In this document: one piece after another, positions 10,489-24,380 of the stretch
Layout: the number at the start of each line of letters is the position of its first letter
How positions within the stretch are numbered: position 1 is the stretch's first letter
From: Topomyia yanbarensis
Taxonomy: Eukaryota; Arthropoda; Insecta; Diptera; Culicidae
Assembly: GCF_030247195.1 (NCBI RefSeq)
Contig: NC_080671.1
Coordinates: forward strand, 298,254,917-298,318,916
Reading direction: 5' to 3'
DNA length: 64,000 nt
Notes under the pieces: generated by a model
What the model saw: the letters and a program-made list of their open reading frames with translations, nothing else
What the model was told of the DNA's origin: nothing
Databases searched by the model: none
Made by a program: the position numbers and the translations under genes

Positions 10489-10679
10489 GTGAGTGAAATT
10501 CTCTTCGCAGTTGTACTCTACATTCAAAAATTCTCTCGAGTGACAAACTTGCACGCAATATTTTACACAAAAATCCTCTCTTTCCGCTACACTCTTCTTC
10601 TTGATTCGCTTTAGAGTATCTCAATCTCCGGTAAAACATCACAGTTGATTTGCACTCAGAACTCACTCTCTGTTTACAG

Positions 10680-10834
10680 GCGCAACCCGCATGACGATCG
10701 CGAAACATTCGTCACATTTGAAATTAATGCGGACAAGAGCTTGTCGAAAAACGTAATTGATAATTATCTACGTGCTGCTATCGAGCAAGGATATGAAAAC
10801 TTCGACATGAAAGGATACAGTTTAACTGCTGAAG
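10680..10834 (+). CDS. trol: Perlecan-like gene, exon encoding second half of the SEA domain
   Basis: Acceptor TTTACAG ends at 10679 and the donor is GTAATA at 10835. Joining restores a Glu codon across the junction (GA|G). It encodes RNPHDDRETFVTFEI and continues with a helix (VIDNYLRAAIEQGYENFDM). This completes the SEA fold begun in the previous exon. The autoproteolysis motif GSVVV found in mucin SEA domains is absent, so no self-cleavage is predicted. The exon ends in phase 1 and is followed by an intron of about 24 kb. Confidence 0.75.
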
Positions 10835-11035
10835 GTAATATCAAAATTCTGAAACACAGATAGGATATTCATAAAATTTTATTCAGGATTTAATAACAAT
10901 AAAACGTAGATTCAAATGTGTAAACTGATTAAAGTTTGCTGGAACCACAACTTAAGATTTTGAAAGTTTGTTCCTTGACAGTGGATAGGCTGTATCGATT
11001 TTCACTTATATTTCGAAACAAAGAAATATAGCATA

Positions 11036-11165
11036 AGGGGCCGTTCATAAACCACGTAGACTCATATAGACTCATAGGGGCGACGGGGAGGGGTCTAGTA
11101 AAAGTCTACGTTTGTCTACGAGGGGGGAGGGGAGGTCTTTGATAAAGTCTACGTAGACTTTTATT
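11036..11165. repeat. End of a 'ggggccgttcataaacc' repeat with purine-rich tract
   Basis: The stretch starts AAGGGGCCGTTCATAAACC and then repeats GTCTACG-type words around a G/A-rich tract (11078-11135). It resembles in design the element at 56286-57046, which starts GGGGCCGTACACAAATG. No opposite end could be located. Confidence 0.5.
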
Positions 11166-11267
11166 TTTTGTTATTCTCGTATTACTAATTATAAATGGGA
11201 TTTAAAGAGAGTTGTATTGAGCATATCGGTCTATTCAGCTAGGTGTATTTATGCAGACACTTCAAAG

Positions 11268-11996
11268 CTACACGGAAAAAAATCGTCACGCTAATGGAAA
11301 GTGATTTGCAGTTGATTTCGCACTACTTGCCCAACATTTCAATGCGATGTGTCAATCTATTGGAATAGATCATATCAAAGCACTACGAAATCAACAGCAA
11401 AACACTTCCATTTGAAATGAGTTGCACATTGCTTCTGATTGATCTTACATTCAACTATATACACATTTCTTACGGCATATCCCATTATAAATATGTTACG
11501 TGAGAATAAATAATTGCATAAATTAACCACAAGTATAATATATATTACTCACGTTCTACACTACTTTGGAAATGCAACTTATCAATTTTTGCTCCTATTT
11601 AGGAACATATGTTTGTAATCGGTTAAAGACTTTAGTGTTTTGGAACCTTTGACAATTGTAATTAAAGATGAAACCACTCAAATTCAATAGATTAATACAG
11701 TGGTGCAAATTCAACGGCTATTCATTTCAATTTAAAGATCATTTCTATTAAATAGCTTTCAAAGACCAGGAGCGACATTATGGAACCATTTCGAATCGAC
11801 TTTTTCATACAAGCTTGCATACAATAAACCTTTCGTTTCGAGATGCGCAATGTCACCCCAGGTCATTTTGATACGAGTTATGAATCCTTAAAAAATCAAG
11901 GCTAAATCATTTCACCAATCACTAACAAGTGATGCATGATAAACTGATTCAAGTGTAAAATCATTTAAATTAAACGTGACCAATTTTTACCGTGTA
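11268..11996. mobile_element. Short TIR element (MITE), 729 bp
   Basis: The left end CTACACGGAAAAAAATCG (from 11268) and the inverse of the right end, CTACACGGTAAAAATTGG (ending 11996), match over about 23 bases with a few mismatches. The interior has no coding potential. The target duplication was not resolved. Confidence 0.65.
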
Positions 11997-12309
11997 GTAC
12001 ACTATTGAGGTAACTACTCGTTAAGCGACCACTCAATCCAGAACTCACGATTTTTTTGACAACCTCACACGTTGTTGTTTCTTATGTATATTTTGTTATA
12101 GTTTTGATCTAGAAATGACACAAAATGACAGTTCTAAAGACGATCACCCAAAATTCCTCTCGACGGAAGATTTTGACTGTGAAATCATCTGAGACACCAC
12201 TAGTTAACAGACATGCATGGACCGTTGAATGCATGAACCATAAAAAAATGGTCGATGTTAAGCATTAAAACCACCATTGTAACAACAAAACACCCGATTT
12301 TTAACAATA

Positions 12310-14311
12310 TGGTCAAGGCTCCGAAAATGGCAACCACAGGCGAAATTATTTCTTATCAAATTTTGCGTCAAACTGTTTGTTTTCCGTATGTATATAACCT
12401 CTAATATTAAAAAATATGAATGGTGATCCCAGAAAAAAATTTCATGTCTGTCATTTATGAAAGTTTGTTGATGCTACTTGCATGACCTGAAAGTGACTAA
12501 AAGACCATAAGGAGATAAAAAGGTAACCAAAATTCATATTTACAACTTTTTGCTTGCAACCGCATTTTTCTATCGTAGTCTAATTTAAATTTGATGATAT
12601 TGCTTGAAAATTTTTTGATGAATATGGATTATTGCTTATTTTCAGTTGTGAAGTAATGAAAATCAAATAACTTGTAACGTGACAGATCAAAAATTCAAAA
12701 AAGTTTTGTGGACCACACCAACAGCGTGCATACAATGTCTAACCTGCATTTTTTCTTACTACTTTGAGTCTACTTTTTAAAACTGTATTGTGAAAACTTT
12801 AAAGTTTTATTAATTTTTAAGAAAACACAGTTTATCTTATGTAACGTGACAGATATTTTCTGCTGTAAAGCAATTCTATCAAGTTTGATTCAATTGCGTC
12901 AATATTGGTGACCATCTTTGATTCTGATAAAACCTTTTACGCTTCATGTATATGGGAGACTAAGTATTTTTCAATATTAAACAAACAATATATTATCAAA
13001 ATATATTTTTCGAAAATCGCCATTTGTGCAGCAAAACTATATGATAACGAGTTCTAGGGAATTAATTGTTCTGTGTGAATATTTTTTGGCGAAATTTTTC
13101 AAAAAAAAGACAAAAAAAATGTTAAAAATACAAAAATACAAATATTGTTAAAAAAACAAAAAAAAATCAAAATACAATTACAGAAAAACAATGTTTTTTT
13201 TTGTTAACAAAAGTCTGTAAACTGATGAAACTATAATTGCACTATTAGCAAGTTATTAGTAAAAAAACATTTTTAACTTCAAGTATTCTTCTAAATTTCT
13301 TAGTATTTGCCAGTCATAAATATAATTTTCTTATGCAATATTAATACTAAATATGATTTCGAAGCAAAATGCTCTTAAGAATTTTTTTCGAAATATTTTG
13401 ATTTTTTTCAACAAAAATATCTAGTAGTGAAAATACGCCCTTTTAATAAATTACTCACAAATTCCAAGCGCAAAAAAAAATAACACGTTTAAAATTTAAT
13501 TGCAAATAAAAAAGCTTTAAAATATAATTGCATCGAAGAGAAAATAACAATAAAAAATTTTAACATATTTCAATAATTATTTTAATTCTGAATTTTTTTT
13601 ATTTATTTTTTCTTTAAATAATTTAGTTATAGAATGTATTTCAAAATGGGGTTTCAATTCAAAATGCTCACGAAAAATTATCCTTCAAAATGCAGATGTT
13701 TTCAAGTTATTATGGATTTCCTTTCGACATAATATGTTACTTCGTGAAATTACGACCTTTTCAAAAGTTTTTCACGTTTGTTCATCAAAACCAATATGTT
13801 TTTCAAAATAAACATGAAATTTCCCGTTAATACTCAGTTTCTAGATTAAGGATGATTTGTGTACGATTGTCTTGATATCCTTGCTTCAATGAAAATGCAG
13901 AACTGTAACGTGGCAGATTCTGGTTGTAACGTGACAGATCATTGAAAATACTCCATAAAATCGAAAACAAAATTTTTCTTCAGGACAACTATATTTCAAA
14001 CTCTTCCTTGCTTTCTAAGCATCAACTTAAAACTGTTTTCATGCAAATTTGGGGGCCAACGGAACACACTTTTTCAATTTAGTCGGGCAACCTCCAAACT
14101 AACTGCGAAAATTGTGTAACGTGACAGACGTATCAAAATGACATTAAGGTGAAAACGGTTCATGATAGAAAAAAACTTTCTGTAGAAAAATGTACGGTTT
14201 AGTGCCCCTAATAATGTGCAGTTGTGATAGAATATGGTTTTATTTTTTTTTGCTGACTTATCTTATGAAATATGCGTAAAAATGTAACGTGACAGACATA
14301 AGCCTTGACCA
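12310..14311. mobile_element. 2.0-kb non-autonomous element with 11-bp TIRs, TA duplication and iterated GTAACGTGACAGA
   Basis: The left end TGGTCAAGGCT at 12310 and the perfect inverse AGCCTTGACCA ending 14311 are flanked on both sides by TA (12308-12309 and 14312-14313), as expected of Tc1/mariner-type or other TA-duplicating elements. Six direct copies of GTAACGTGRCAGA start at 12674, 12841, 13905, 13926, 14116 and 14284, the last one abutting the right TIR. The interior is very AT-rich and non-coding. The family is not identified further. Confidence 0.72.
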
Positions 14312-16086
14312 TATGCGGATTAATTTTTTAATTTTTTATTTATTGATTTCAGTGGATAAAGCAGTAGTGTAGTTAAACTTCTACAACAAAGTGTTCACTC
14401 GAGTTAATCAGTTTCTCTTGCAATCATTTACAATCATTTTATACGGAGTTAAGCTTTAATACAGTGCGATAATACTCTCATGTGATATGGCTATTAATTA
14501 CATAAGACAAATAAATTATTTTTGGGAAGATCTGAATAGCTTCGTTCCCTTAATCAAATAAGGCAATTTATATTATCTTAGAAATATTGAAATTTGTTCA
14601 CGAAAAGTGAAATTTGTGTGCATGTTTGGTTTATTATTTTAGTCTAGATGATAGTACACGTCGACAGTACTATTTTGTAATTGTTTCGTATAATTTAACA
14701 ATTTTGAATGCTCCAGTAAGACTCAAAAAGTGTTTAGCAATTCTGCATTGTTGGTGTTGGTCGCACTTCGGCCAAAATTTGAACTAGTTATAGCAATATA
14801 TCTTTCTACATATACTTGTGTGACTAACCTTTAAAAGAAGTATTCCGCTACACAAACGTTGGAAAGCACCTTGAATTGGTATTAATTGATTTGATCAGTC
14901 ATAGACAAAACCAATGTAAAAAACCATTCTTTAATATTTAAAAAGCTTGAAATAAATCTGAACGCTAATTTTTATTTTAACATTATAATTCGCTTCTTGC
15001 TAATTTCACACATCAACAAAAATATAAAATGAAAAAAGTATTTGTTTCCCACACCGTTTGCTAAATCTTCATGAACATCGTTTTTATGAAGATTTACGAC
15101 ACTTTGTTGAAAAAATTCGTCCTCAAGGGTAAACTCATACTGAAGCTTTGCGCGTGGTTAAGAAAAAGTTTTCATGTTAAAGGCTTAAACTTGTTTTTAT
15201 TTTGAAGACTTCATTATAAATATGTTACATTTCTCCTTTTCGTAAAAATATATACGTTCATTGGGGATACAGGGTGTTTGGTTTACGATTAAGAATCTCT
15301 CGAGGGGTGATAGAGGATCATATTTCGGAAAAAAAAGAGTTCTAAACGTACTATAAAATTTCAACCGTTGCAGAGTTATTGATTCTTTTTTGTAAATAAC
15401 TAGTTCGTATTCAAATACCTGTAATTCATAAAGTTTACTTTGTGTTTTAAATCGTTTGGTTCCATTGAAAGTTGAGAAAATCTCCAATTGAATGGTGTTC
15501 TCTCAGTCAACGAGGTTAAGTAATCTAATTATTTAAAAGTTAACATGTTTATCGATTTTTCGTTCATTTTTCTAAATTCCGATAGTCAACATCACCATTT
15601 TAATTATTCAAATGGTTCATCTGAAAGAGCTGTATAATTTGTTCGTTGACATGATGCACTTATTTTTTCTTGTTTCCATGTATTTTGGTTATTGAACTTG
15701 AATACTTTAATGATATTTTCTCTAATACTAGCTCTAATAGAAAAATTTTTGCACTTATTGTATTTTTTTTTTGCTTTCATTGGAAAGCAGAGAGAATTTT
15801 ACGGAGGAAAATGCATTAATAACATTCAGTTAAGTGAATTTAGTATTCTTTTAGAAGTAAAATACTTTAAAGTTAGTGTTATTATTAGCATTTTTTTACT
15901 TTTCTAAAAAAAAAAGTAAATAATAAAAATCGCCATTAATATCATCGAAATAATGCATATCAGCAAGTTCTCCAATTATTGCCTCGACTCAATCCCATTT
16001 TTTTCGTTTCGACACAGAATTATTTCTATCGCATCATTCCAACTGCATTTGTTGTGACGACTGCTGTGTTCACTATTAAGCGGTTC
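14312..16086. other. AT-rich intron sequence with an unassigned element end
   Basis: No coding or TIR structure was resolved. 'acagggtgtttggttta' at 15269-15285, followed by 'ctctcgaggggtgat', has the look of a widespread insect transposon terminus, but no partner end was found. Confidence 0.4.
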
Positions 16087-16238
16087 GCACACGAAGCGGG
16101 AGCACACACACCACAAAAATATTCACTCTAGGTTTTGTTCTTCCTATTCCAACGCTGTTGCTGTTACCGTGTTGGAATAGCTAAAATCAAAATCCATTGT
16201 GAATATTTTTTTGGCGTGTGTCCTGTCGCCTCGTGTGC
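16087..16238. mobile_element. 152-bp hairpin MITE
   Basis: The left arm GCACACGAAGCG...CACAAAAATATTCAC and the right arm GTGAATATTTTTTTGGCG...CGTGTGC form inverted repeats of about 38 bases with several mismatches. A second small inverted repeat (CTATTCCAAC with GTTGGAATAG) sits in the middle. The whole unit can fold as one hairpin. Confidence 0.65.
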
Positions 16239-16570
16239 CTGTAGCTTTAAGTTGCAGCGAAATCAAAAAAGATAGGGATGAACTGTCAAATAACGAGTTA
16301 TAGAGTATATTAAGGGTCATTAAATGAACAATTGCTACGATAAATTTCGTTAATCAATTATTAAAATAATTACAAAACTTATTTGAAAAACACTAATTTT
16401 GAGCTATTTTACTAGTAAAAAGTCATTTAGTGCTCTCAACTAAAACATTGTACATAATTCAGCAGTGAATTTTCTTAGCTTTCCAACGAAACCTTGAAAA
16501 TGATATGGATATAAAGCGTATTTTTAGACTAGAGTCTTTTAAGCACTTGCAAGCCGACTACAGAAAAAGT

Positions 16571-17874
16571 TTAGGGTAATTTGGGGAGAGATGCCGCACA
16601 TTCCTAAAAATCGATCCGGCATCAAAGTAAACCATTCAATAATTGATGAAATCATTTTTATCAATTGCGACAAGTTTCTAAAATACTGTGAAATGGTTTT
16701 TGTCATGAAAAAAAATCATCAAATTTCCACGAACATTTCACAAAAAAGGTCATTGCGGGAGATTGGCCGCATATGCGGGTGAGACGCCGCACTGTGGTCA
16801 CAAACTGGAAAATGGTGAACAAAAGTATTTTTTAGCTCTCTTTGATGTTTTTGTGATTAAATGTCTTCAGCTGAGTTTCATGAAATTTGATTACACATAT
16901 AAATCGGCTAGCACCTTCACTTTTCTTAAGAGGGTACTACCATGTCTAGAAACATTTTTTTATTCAACATTTTAAAAATGTTTTTCTTTCGCAACGGTTA
17001 AATTGGAATAACTTAATTAAGAGTACTATTTATCTATAAGTGTGAACGAGCGATATATATCTATGTGTTGGTAGTGGTTCCTTAAACATAGTGTTTGGCT
17101 TTTTCTCCCAACAATGAATTTATATAACTTAGGTTTGTTCTTGAAAGATTCATTTTGAAAAAGCATCAATTCGTTGAAATTTTCGTTTTTATCGCAATAT
17201 TGACATAGCTACAAATCAACGCGTTCACGAAAATTAGTGCCTGAAACTTTAATGAATAAACCGAAGAAACTAATACCTAGATACATATCGCCGTTTAAAT
17301 ATATAGATAAATAGACTCATAATCCTGTATGTCACTGTGTCAGGTCCGTTAGTTTGTGAATATGCCTTATTAAGAACCTATACCTGACGCAAATGATCAT
17401 TTAATGACATTCCGAGATGAAAAAAGTACATTTTAGCTACGCATCCTCCTCCATCGAGTGCGGCATCTCACCTGCAATTTTAATGCGGCATCTCTCCCAA
17501 TTGTAGGGGAGAGATGCCGCACGACGACATTTTCCTCTGCAATCATGAATGACCGTGCTCGTGATCAGAATTTCTTCCAAAAGGTCCCAGCTATTCAACC
17601 AATACATGACCTACGAAAAAAAACGAGTACCTTAAAAACGAAATTTTAATGCGGTGCTGAAAAATTTTCGACATTCCGTGATGCAACTGGAAGCACAAAA
17701 TCATTATTAAAATTTTCGTAAGCTAATAATAAGGATTATTTTACATCTCCAGTGTTATAATTCTTCGAAATACAATCTCACAATATCATATAACCGCATA
17801 AAAGTGCCCCATATACGAGATATAGAGAGTGCGGCATCTCTCCTGACGCGGCACCTCTCCCGAAATTACCCTAA
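16571..17874. mobile_element. 1.3-kb TIR element with iterated 'gagatgccgcac' word
   Basis: The left end TTAGGGTAATTTGGGGAG and the inverse of the right end TTAGGGTAATTTCGGGAG match. The word GGGAGAGATGCCGCAC or close variants occurs at 16583, 16757-16797, 17458-17522 (both orientations, forming a 15-bp stem around a 7-base loop) and 17829-17861. The interior is non-coding. An inverted relative lies at 30028-31155. Confidence 0.75.
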
Positions 17875-18854
17875 TAATGAAACTACAAAAAAACGAGAAG
17901 AGGTGTAACAATACGTTACAGAACAACAAATTATGGATCGTTTTGAAACTCACCTTTTGGATAATTGAGAGTGTTATGTTCATAATTAATTATTTTAAAA
18001 AAAATAACCAAAACCTCATAAAAACAATAACTTTTAACTATATTACCTCCAAAAGTTAACTGAAAGTAATTAGCTGATCGATATGAGGACACCATTCAAT
18101 AGAAAATTTTCTCACATTTACAATTGAACTAAAAGATTTCAAATATATACTTTTGAGTTGCAAATAAGTTATTTCCATAAAATAGTTTAATAACTTTCTA
18201 ACGGTTGAGATACGATGGTATGTGAAGAACGATTTTTTTCTCTAAATACTATAGTCTATCAACCTTTGAGAACTTAACTTAAATTGTAGCACATTTGGGC
18301 AATGTACTAGAGGTAAACGGAAATACACTTCAGTAAACTTTAACGCAGATCATATGTTGCAAGTCCTACTCCATACACGGGATAACTTGCATAGTCCATG
18401 CTGAAAGTAGGTTGATATTTTGATTTCATAAGAACTATTTAGTATTCATCATACTCACATGTTAAATATTATTCTAAAGTGTGAGCATTCTTAGTTATAC
18501 CGCTTTGAAGTTGAAAAATTACCCCATTTGACACTAGATGCAAATTTTTATTCAATTTTTTTACACCCTAAAAATATGATGAAACAATGTGTGCATCCGG
18601 GAACAACACCTCACTTAGAAAAGTTCCATTTAAACACTTAGTAATTGACACCAACTTGGGGATATTTTATATGAACACGTGGACAGAAAAACCTGCACCT
18701 TTGAACATCTCCTCTTCCGCTGTGGACACTCCCATAACACTCGATGAAACTTTTGACATCATTGCAATATTTGACGGATTTCATTGCAAAGCTTGGTTAA
18801 GAGCCCTGGTCATCTTTTTCAAAGTCAATTGAACAAAAATCTTTCAGTTTTGGG
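17875..18854. other. AT-rich intron sequence, nothing recognised
   Basis: Only short open frames without domain character were seen, including the 81-codon one at 18587-18832, which has no splice context or family resemblance. Confidence 0.4.
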
Positions 18855-20188
18855 TCATTTGTGTATCCATATATAATAAAATGTTATTCTTATTCTCACG
18901 AAATTTAACTTTAAGAATGTAATGCTTATGAAAAAATCAACTTTTGCATTTTCTATTAATAAAATTCCGTACATTTTAAGGCAAACATTATACATTTAAA
19001 AACGTTCTACTGCAGTAATAGGAAAACTTTTAGGTTAGCAACCCTTCAGATAGTGGAAATGATGAAAAAAGTGAAATAAAAATGAAGTTGCATATTTTTT
19101 AAATTTTTTAAATTTTCATATTTTTAATGTTTTTGACATATGAAAATCAAATGGATGATTTTTGCATTTATGTAGTAAAAACCACCTTTCATTCTTAAAG
19201 GAATTTCACCAAAAAATTTAAAGTCGAAATACTAGTACTTCTATATATTAGCGCATATATTCCAATACAGTGAAATAAAAACATATTGTATTTTATCAAT
19301 AAGAACGACGCCATATTTGACGAAAAAATTGCTCTGTACATTACATCTAATCAGGAGTCCGGTCTCAACCGGTACAGAATTATTGAACATAAGAAAACTG
19401 CAAAAAATGTATGATTTGTAGCATACAGCAGAAATAATTTTTAAAAATAGGGGGTTTTACGGACAAAATATCCCAAAACTCTAACTTGTGCATTCTTCAA
19501 GAAACAGATGTATTCTCATTCAAAAACTAAGATTGCTCCCTTTAAAAATGTATGAAGGGTAAATTTTCTAAAGGCTAGTTTGAAAGTTCTAGCATTTAAT
19601 GTATTTTCCTCTAATATTTTCCCAAAAAGCCAATGGCAAAACTTCAATTGAAGTGAACGGGAGTCAAACTATGTGGTATTTGGCAAAAAAAGCTTCAAAA
19701 AAGCTACAAAATAGTCCTACCTGAAAAATATTAGGACTTAATTTGGTAGAAAATTATAGTAAATTTGAATGGAAGTACGCGAAAAAAAAGTTATGTAGCA
19801 TACTTTTTGAGAAAGAGTCCAATAAAATTGACTGCAGAAAAATTTACATTGAAGTTACACAGCAATCAAAGAAGTGGAAATACAATGTTGATGAACGAAT
19901 GATATAATAATCATCCTAATTTGGACCTCCTTATTTTGGACGCTTTCATACATTTGTATCCTTTACTGCCAATTACTCCAAATTCGTTTGGCTTGATGAA
20001 GATAATTATATTCTTTGGGTTGTGTTTAAGTCCCAGCATAATTAGTTCATCTCTAATTCTTTTAAATTAGTCAAAATTCACAGTTGAAAAATTGATATCG
20101 AAAACGACTCATAATCCCACGATTTCCAACAGAAATCGTGAGAAGTGATGCTTTTAAATTGGATTTAAGAGTACAAATTTATTGTTTT
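18855..20188 (-). mobile_element. Old DNA element, distal part of copy A (the other part is at 26600-26956)
   Basis: This segment is an inverted copy of 53205-55645. For example 'ccggtctcaaccggtac' at 19358 corresponds to 'gtactggttgagaccgg' at 54405, and 'cgatttccaacagaaatcg' at 20120 has its counterpart at 53258. Copy A lacks the three insertions present in the copy at 52864-55818. At 20184-20188 it stops at GTTTT, and its continuation restarts at 26600 with the same five bases. Confidence 0.72.
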
Positions 20189-20229
20189 ACATTTCTTATA
20201 AAAGAAATGTATAGAATTCGCTCAAACTT

Positions 20230-22105
20230 TCAAGATTTTTTTCCGAGGCCCGGAGAGCCGAGTCTTATATACCAATCGACTCAGCTCGACGATTTGGGAC
20301 AATGTCTGTGTGTGTGTATGTAACGGACAAATTATCATTCGTGTTTCTCAGCAATGGCTGAACCGATCTTATCCAAACTAATTTTAAATGAAAGAGCTAA
20401 AAAACAGTATGACCGCTATTAATTTGTTTTTGATTCTGATATTTAGTTTCCAAGATATGAATGTTTGAATGCGTAAAAATTTCGCTTTTTGCAGTTTTTT
20501 AAATTATCTGCCAAAATTGACAATGAAGATTAACAATTTATATGTTTTTTAGACAGCTTCAACGAATACCTTTCGAACAAGCTATAGATTGTTGAAATCG
20601 GACTATTATCAAAAGAGATATTTAACATTAAATGCGGACGACAGATTTTTACCATTTCCCATTGCCAGAAATATGACCAAAAACCTATTTTAATCAACCT
20701 AGCGGTGCAATTGTGCCTTTCTCAATCATGAATCACGAGAATTTGTGCGTTGTTTATATTCATTAAAAGCTTTTAAATGCATATATTACATTTTATTATT
20801 GTACATCACATGACAATTATATACAGGAAAATAAATCATTATTCGAGTTCTAAAATTTTGAAAAAGAAAAAACAGCCACGGTAATATTGAACTGAAAAAA
20901 GGTGCGAAATCGGCAAAGTCCCAAAAAGTCGATTTTTATAAAAAAAAAATTTTTCGAGATAACATAAAATCTCGACGTTTCATGCATTTTAAAGATGTTT
21001 GGCATCAAAAATACGAATTCGATTTCTGAAATTTCATGGGGTCCCTCCTTTGAAAAAAATTTTGAGTTCCGGCTTATATGGGAATTTCATGTGTGTTCAG
21101 TCTATATTTCCGGAACCATACAAGCGATCCGTGCGAAATTTTACAGACATCTGTGGGGATAATATAGCTATCATTTGGGACTAAGTTTGTGAAAATCCGC
21201 CCAACCATTTCCGTGAAACTGATATGAGTTTGCTAGTTATGAAAGATGGCCGCTTTTCCCGGGCACTTCCGGAACCGTCTATGGTGGTCAATGTAGTGAA
21301 CGAAAGTTTGTTTGGCCGTCGGTGACCTAGAACTGCAAAGTTAAGTTATTTGAGAGACATTTTAGCGAAATTTTTACCTTTTTTGCTTCCATCGGAGTAT
21401 CGGTTTGAATTACAATTTGCTATGTGATCGCACGCCACAACCTGTAACTCCGGAACCGGAAGTCGGTTGGGGATAAAATTTAATAGCCATTTACGGGGAC
21501 GCAACATCTTTCATTTGAGACTAAGTTTGGTTGATTCGGTCTAGCCATCTCCGAGAAACCGATGTGACTGTTAGTCTGAATTTGGATACTTCCGCCGGGG
21601 CTTCCAGAACCGATGATGGTGGCCAATGTGACCAAAGAGACTTTGAATGGCTGTTAATGACCTAGTACTACAAATCGAAGCAGTTGTGGTCACATTTTGG
21701 AAAAATTTTCACCATTATACATTCATTGCAAAATTTCTTAAAATCGACATTTTCTGCGTGATCGTACTCATCACCCTGTAATTCCGGAACCGGAAGTCGG
21801 ATCCATTAGAAATTCAATAGCAGTCTATGGGAACGTTGCACCTTTCATTTGTAAAGTAAGTTTGTAAAAATCGGTTCATCCATCTCTGAGAAAAGTGAGT
21901 GAGATTGTGTTCGCGTACACACACACAGACGCACATACACACACACATACATACACACACATACATACACACACACAGACATTTGCCGAACTCGACGAAC
22001 TGAATCGAATGGTATATGTCACTCGGCCCTCCGGGCCTCCGTTGAAAAGTCGATTTTCAGAGCAATTGCAATACCTTTCTATTGAGAAAGGCAAAACATG
22101 TAATC
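20230..22105. repeat. Mosquito interspersed repeat array, several units
   Basis: Signature words include 'ggcccggagagccgag' (20229), 'caatggctgaaccgat', 'cctagcggtgcaattgtg' (20698), 'atctcgacgtttcatgcat' (20970), 'attccggaaccggaagtcgg' (21781) and the terminus 'tattgagaaaggcaaaac' (22081). Bases 20902-22105 recur in the same orientation at 57985-60545, where they are split by a hAT-type element. No protein-coding capacity is evident; open frames through the CA tract are low-complexity. Confidence 0.75.
21917..21981. repeat. (CA)n microsatellite within mosquito repeat
   Basis: Interrupted CACACA/CATACA repeats lie at a fixed place in the interspersed repeat; equivalent tracts are at 28022-28090 and 57866-57916. 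Confidence 0.85.
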
Positions 22106-22648
22106 TATTATTAACGCCAAAACGGCTTATTTTAGGTCAATAGTATCTTCGGAGAATTTAATGGAGGTAATATGCCCTTTCTTTTGGTATTGTGCTTTTG
22201 CTGATTAATCCCCCTATGAGTGAGATATTTTCACAAATTTTCTTGGAAGTGATTATATCGAAATGATGCCTTCAGCAAATTTGTAGCTCTTGCTTTTGCG
22301 AATAACTTTACTGAAGACTTCAAATATCTATTTTGAATACTTTAAAAGTTATGGCTTGTTGTTTGTTGATTACTCTTTGTCACCTATTTATTGTTCAATA
22401 TAGTAATAATCCATTGAAATAAGCTAAACATTATTTCGATAAAACTAATTTTGTATTTCATTTTACTATCTACAACCGCTAGAAATAATCACCGAACACT
22501 TTCAAGTTGTGTGGAAGGAACTTGATAACTTATCAGTACAAAAATGTTCATTTGTGCGAACCTTCTGACTGCAATTTTTCTAACTTATAACCATCGGATC
22601 GATCTGAAACATATCGGAAAATGAAAAGCGAAATAAATAACTCCAAGC
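22106..22648. other. AT-rich sequence, nothing recognised
   Basis: There is no coding, TIR or RNA-gene signal. Confidence 0.4.
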
Positions 22649-24380
22649 AACGGCGTAGCCAAGAGAAGGTTTTGGAGTTTAACACCATACAACCCCCCCC
22701 CCCCCATTTAATTCAATATTACAATAACAATTATCTGATCCATAGATTGACAACCTGTTGTTGTAAACATCATGAGGACTTTTCATAAATTGTCGGAATG
22801 AGGTCCTGATATGTAACTGATCTATTGGTCTTGATTTCACAGTTGTCTAATAGCATCAATATCAAATTCCTGCCTGAAAACATTCCAATAGAAAATTCCA
22901 GAGTTCTGTAATCAATCATAATCCTCAGATTTATTTTCAAATTGAGCTCGTTTTCATAGAAATGTACTGTAATAAGGGTCTTTATTTAATAGGAAGCGAA
23001 GTTAAAATTGATTTAATGTCTATGAAACATAGAACTGCTCACCAAAAAAATGCATAACTTTCAACATTTGCTAAAAATGTTTTTGCCTTTCTCATTCACT
23101 CTAAAATTCGTCAATCTAATCCCGACCCGGAGAGCCGTGTGTCATATGCCAATCGACTGAGTTCGTCGAGATCGGAAAATGTCTGTGTGTATGTGGAAAA
23201 AAATGTGACCTCTGTTTCTCAGAGATGGCTGAACCGATTTGCACAAAGTTAGTCTCAAATCAAAGGTACAACCTTCCCATCGCCTGCTATTGATTTTTAT
23301 TGATTGGACTTCCGGTTCCGGAGTTACGAGTTGAAGAGTGCAATCACACAGCAAATTCCGATATAAACTGAAGTGAAAAATTTTCAAAATCAAATTTGTA
23401 TTTTTGATGCCAAATGACTTTAAAATGCATGAAACATTGAGATTTTTGACAAAAATTGACTATTTTGGACTTTGGTACATTTTTGCCTTTCTCATATAGA
23501 AAGGTTATGAAATCACTCTAAAAATCGTCAATCATACCGGCCCGGAGGGAGTATGCAGTGAGGGGTTGCTACTTTAAAATTAAAACTAGTTTAAAATTTC
23601 TTAACAAGTTGAAAATTTTCGGCAGGACCTGGACCTCCCGGATCTTTCTCCATGATCCGCTGCTGGTTTCAAGCGATGTTTCAGTATGACATAGTATCTC
23701 AAGATCGTGGCTGTCGATCCGTTGTATGTATGTGCAAATCGTACTGAACATGTAATATTCATTTCCACCATTGTATTGAACATAACCAGCCATGGAATCG
23801 TAGTCTGGACAAATGAGACAAGCACAATTGCACCACTAGGTGGATTAAAACAGGTTTTTATTTTGGGAATGCGTCGAGTTGAGACGAAAACGTAATATGA
23901 TTAATAACGAGAATAACACTTTCCGAATGTAGAGATAAATTTATGAAAAATGATGATTTCCATTCGATTCTAGCAGGTTCTGATCGATTTTGATGAGCAT
24001 TTGTTTTTTGTTGTATGACCAATTATATGTATAGGTCAAATGTTGAAAAACAGTAACTTAAGGTCAAGATAGCATCATTTTGAAACCGCCAATTTCGGAG
24101 GGTTAGTATCATCGATGAGTTTTACAAACGTTAAACAGCGCATCATTTGATAAAATACTTTTGACGTTTTATCGTCCAAGAAGTATTTATGGTGAATTTT
24201 CTCAGGTTAATATTCATGACTACAATAAAGTCTCAACAAATTCGCTAAAGACACGAACTCTTACTATTTTCTGAAAAATTAATTCTGCATAATTTTAAAA
24301 CTTCAAAAATTACGGTTTCGGAATTATGCCGTTTGGATAGTATGATCGATTTTCACCAAACCGAATTTCTGGCTACGCCG
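22649..24380. mobile_element. Element bounded by GGCGTAGCCA inverted ends, containing mosquito repeat fragments
   Basis: CGGCGTAGCCAAGA at 22651 and TCTGGCTACGCCGC at 24368-24381 are inverted. GGCGTAGCC ends are common on insect DNA elements. Inside lie mosquito repeat pieces (23110-23560 with 'cccggagagccgtgtgtc', and 23830-23860 with 'accactaggtggatt'), plus a poly-C run at 22693-22706. The boundaries are inferred from the ends only. Confidence 0.45.

Noticed and set aside
21876..22143. Overlapping frames through CA-repeat on both strands
   Set aside because: Low-complexity translation of the microsatellite in the mosquito repeat; equivalent frames recur at 27966 and 57715.
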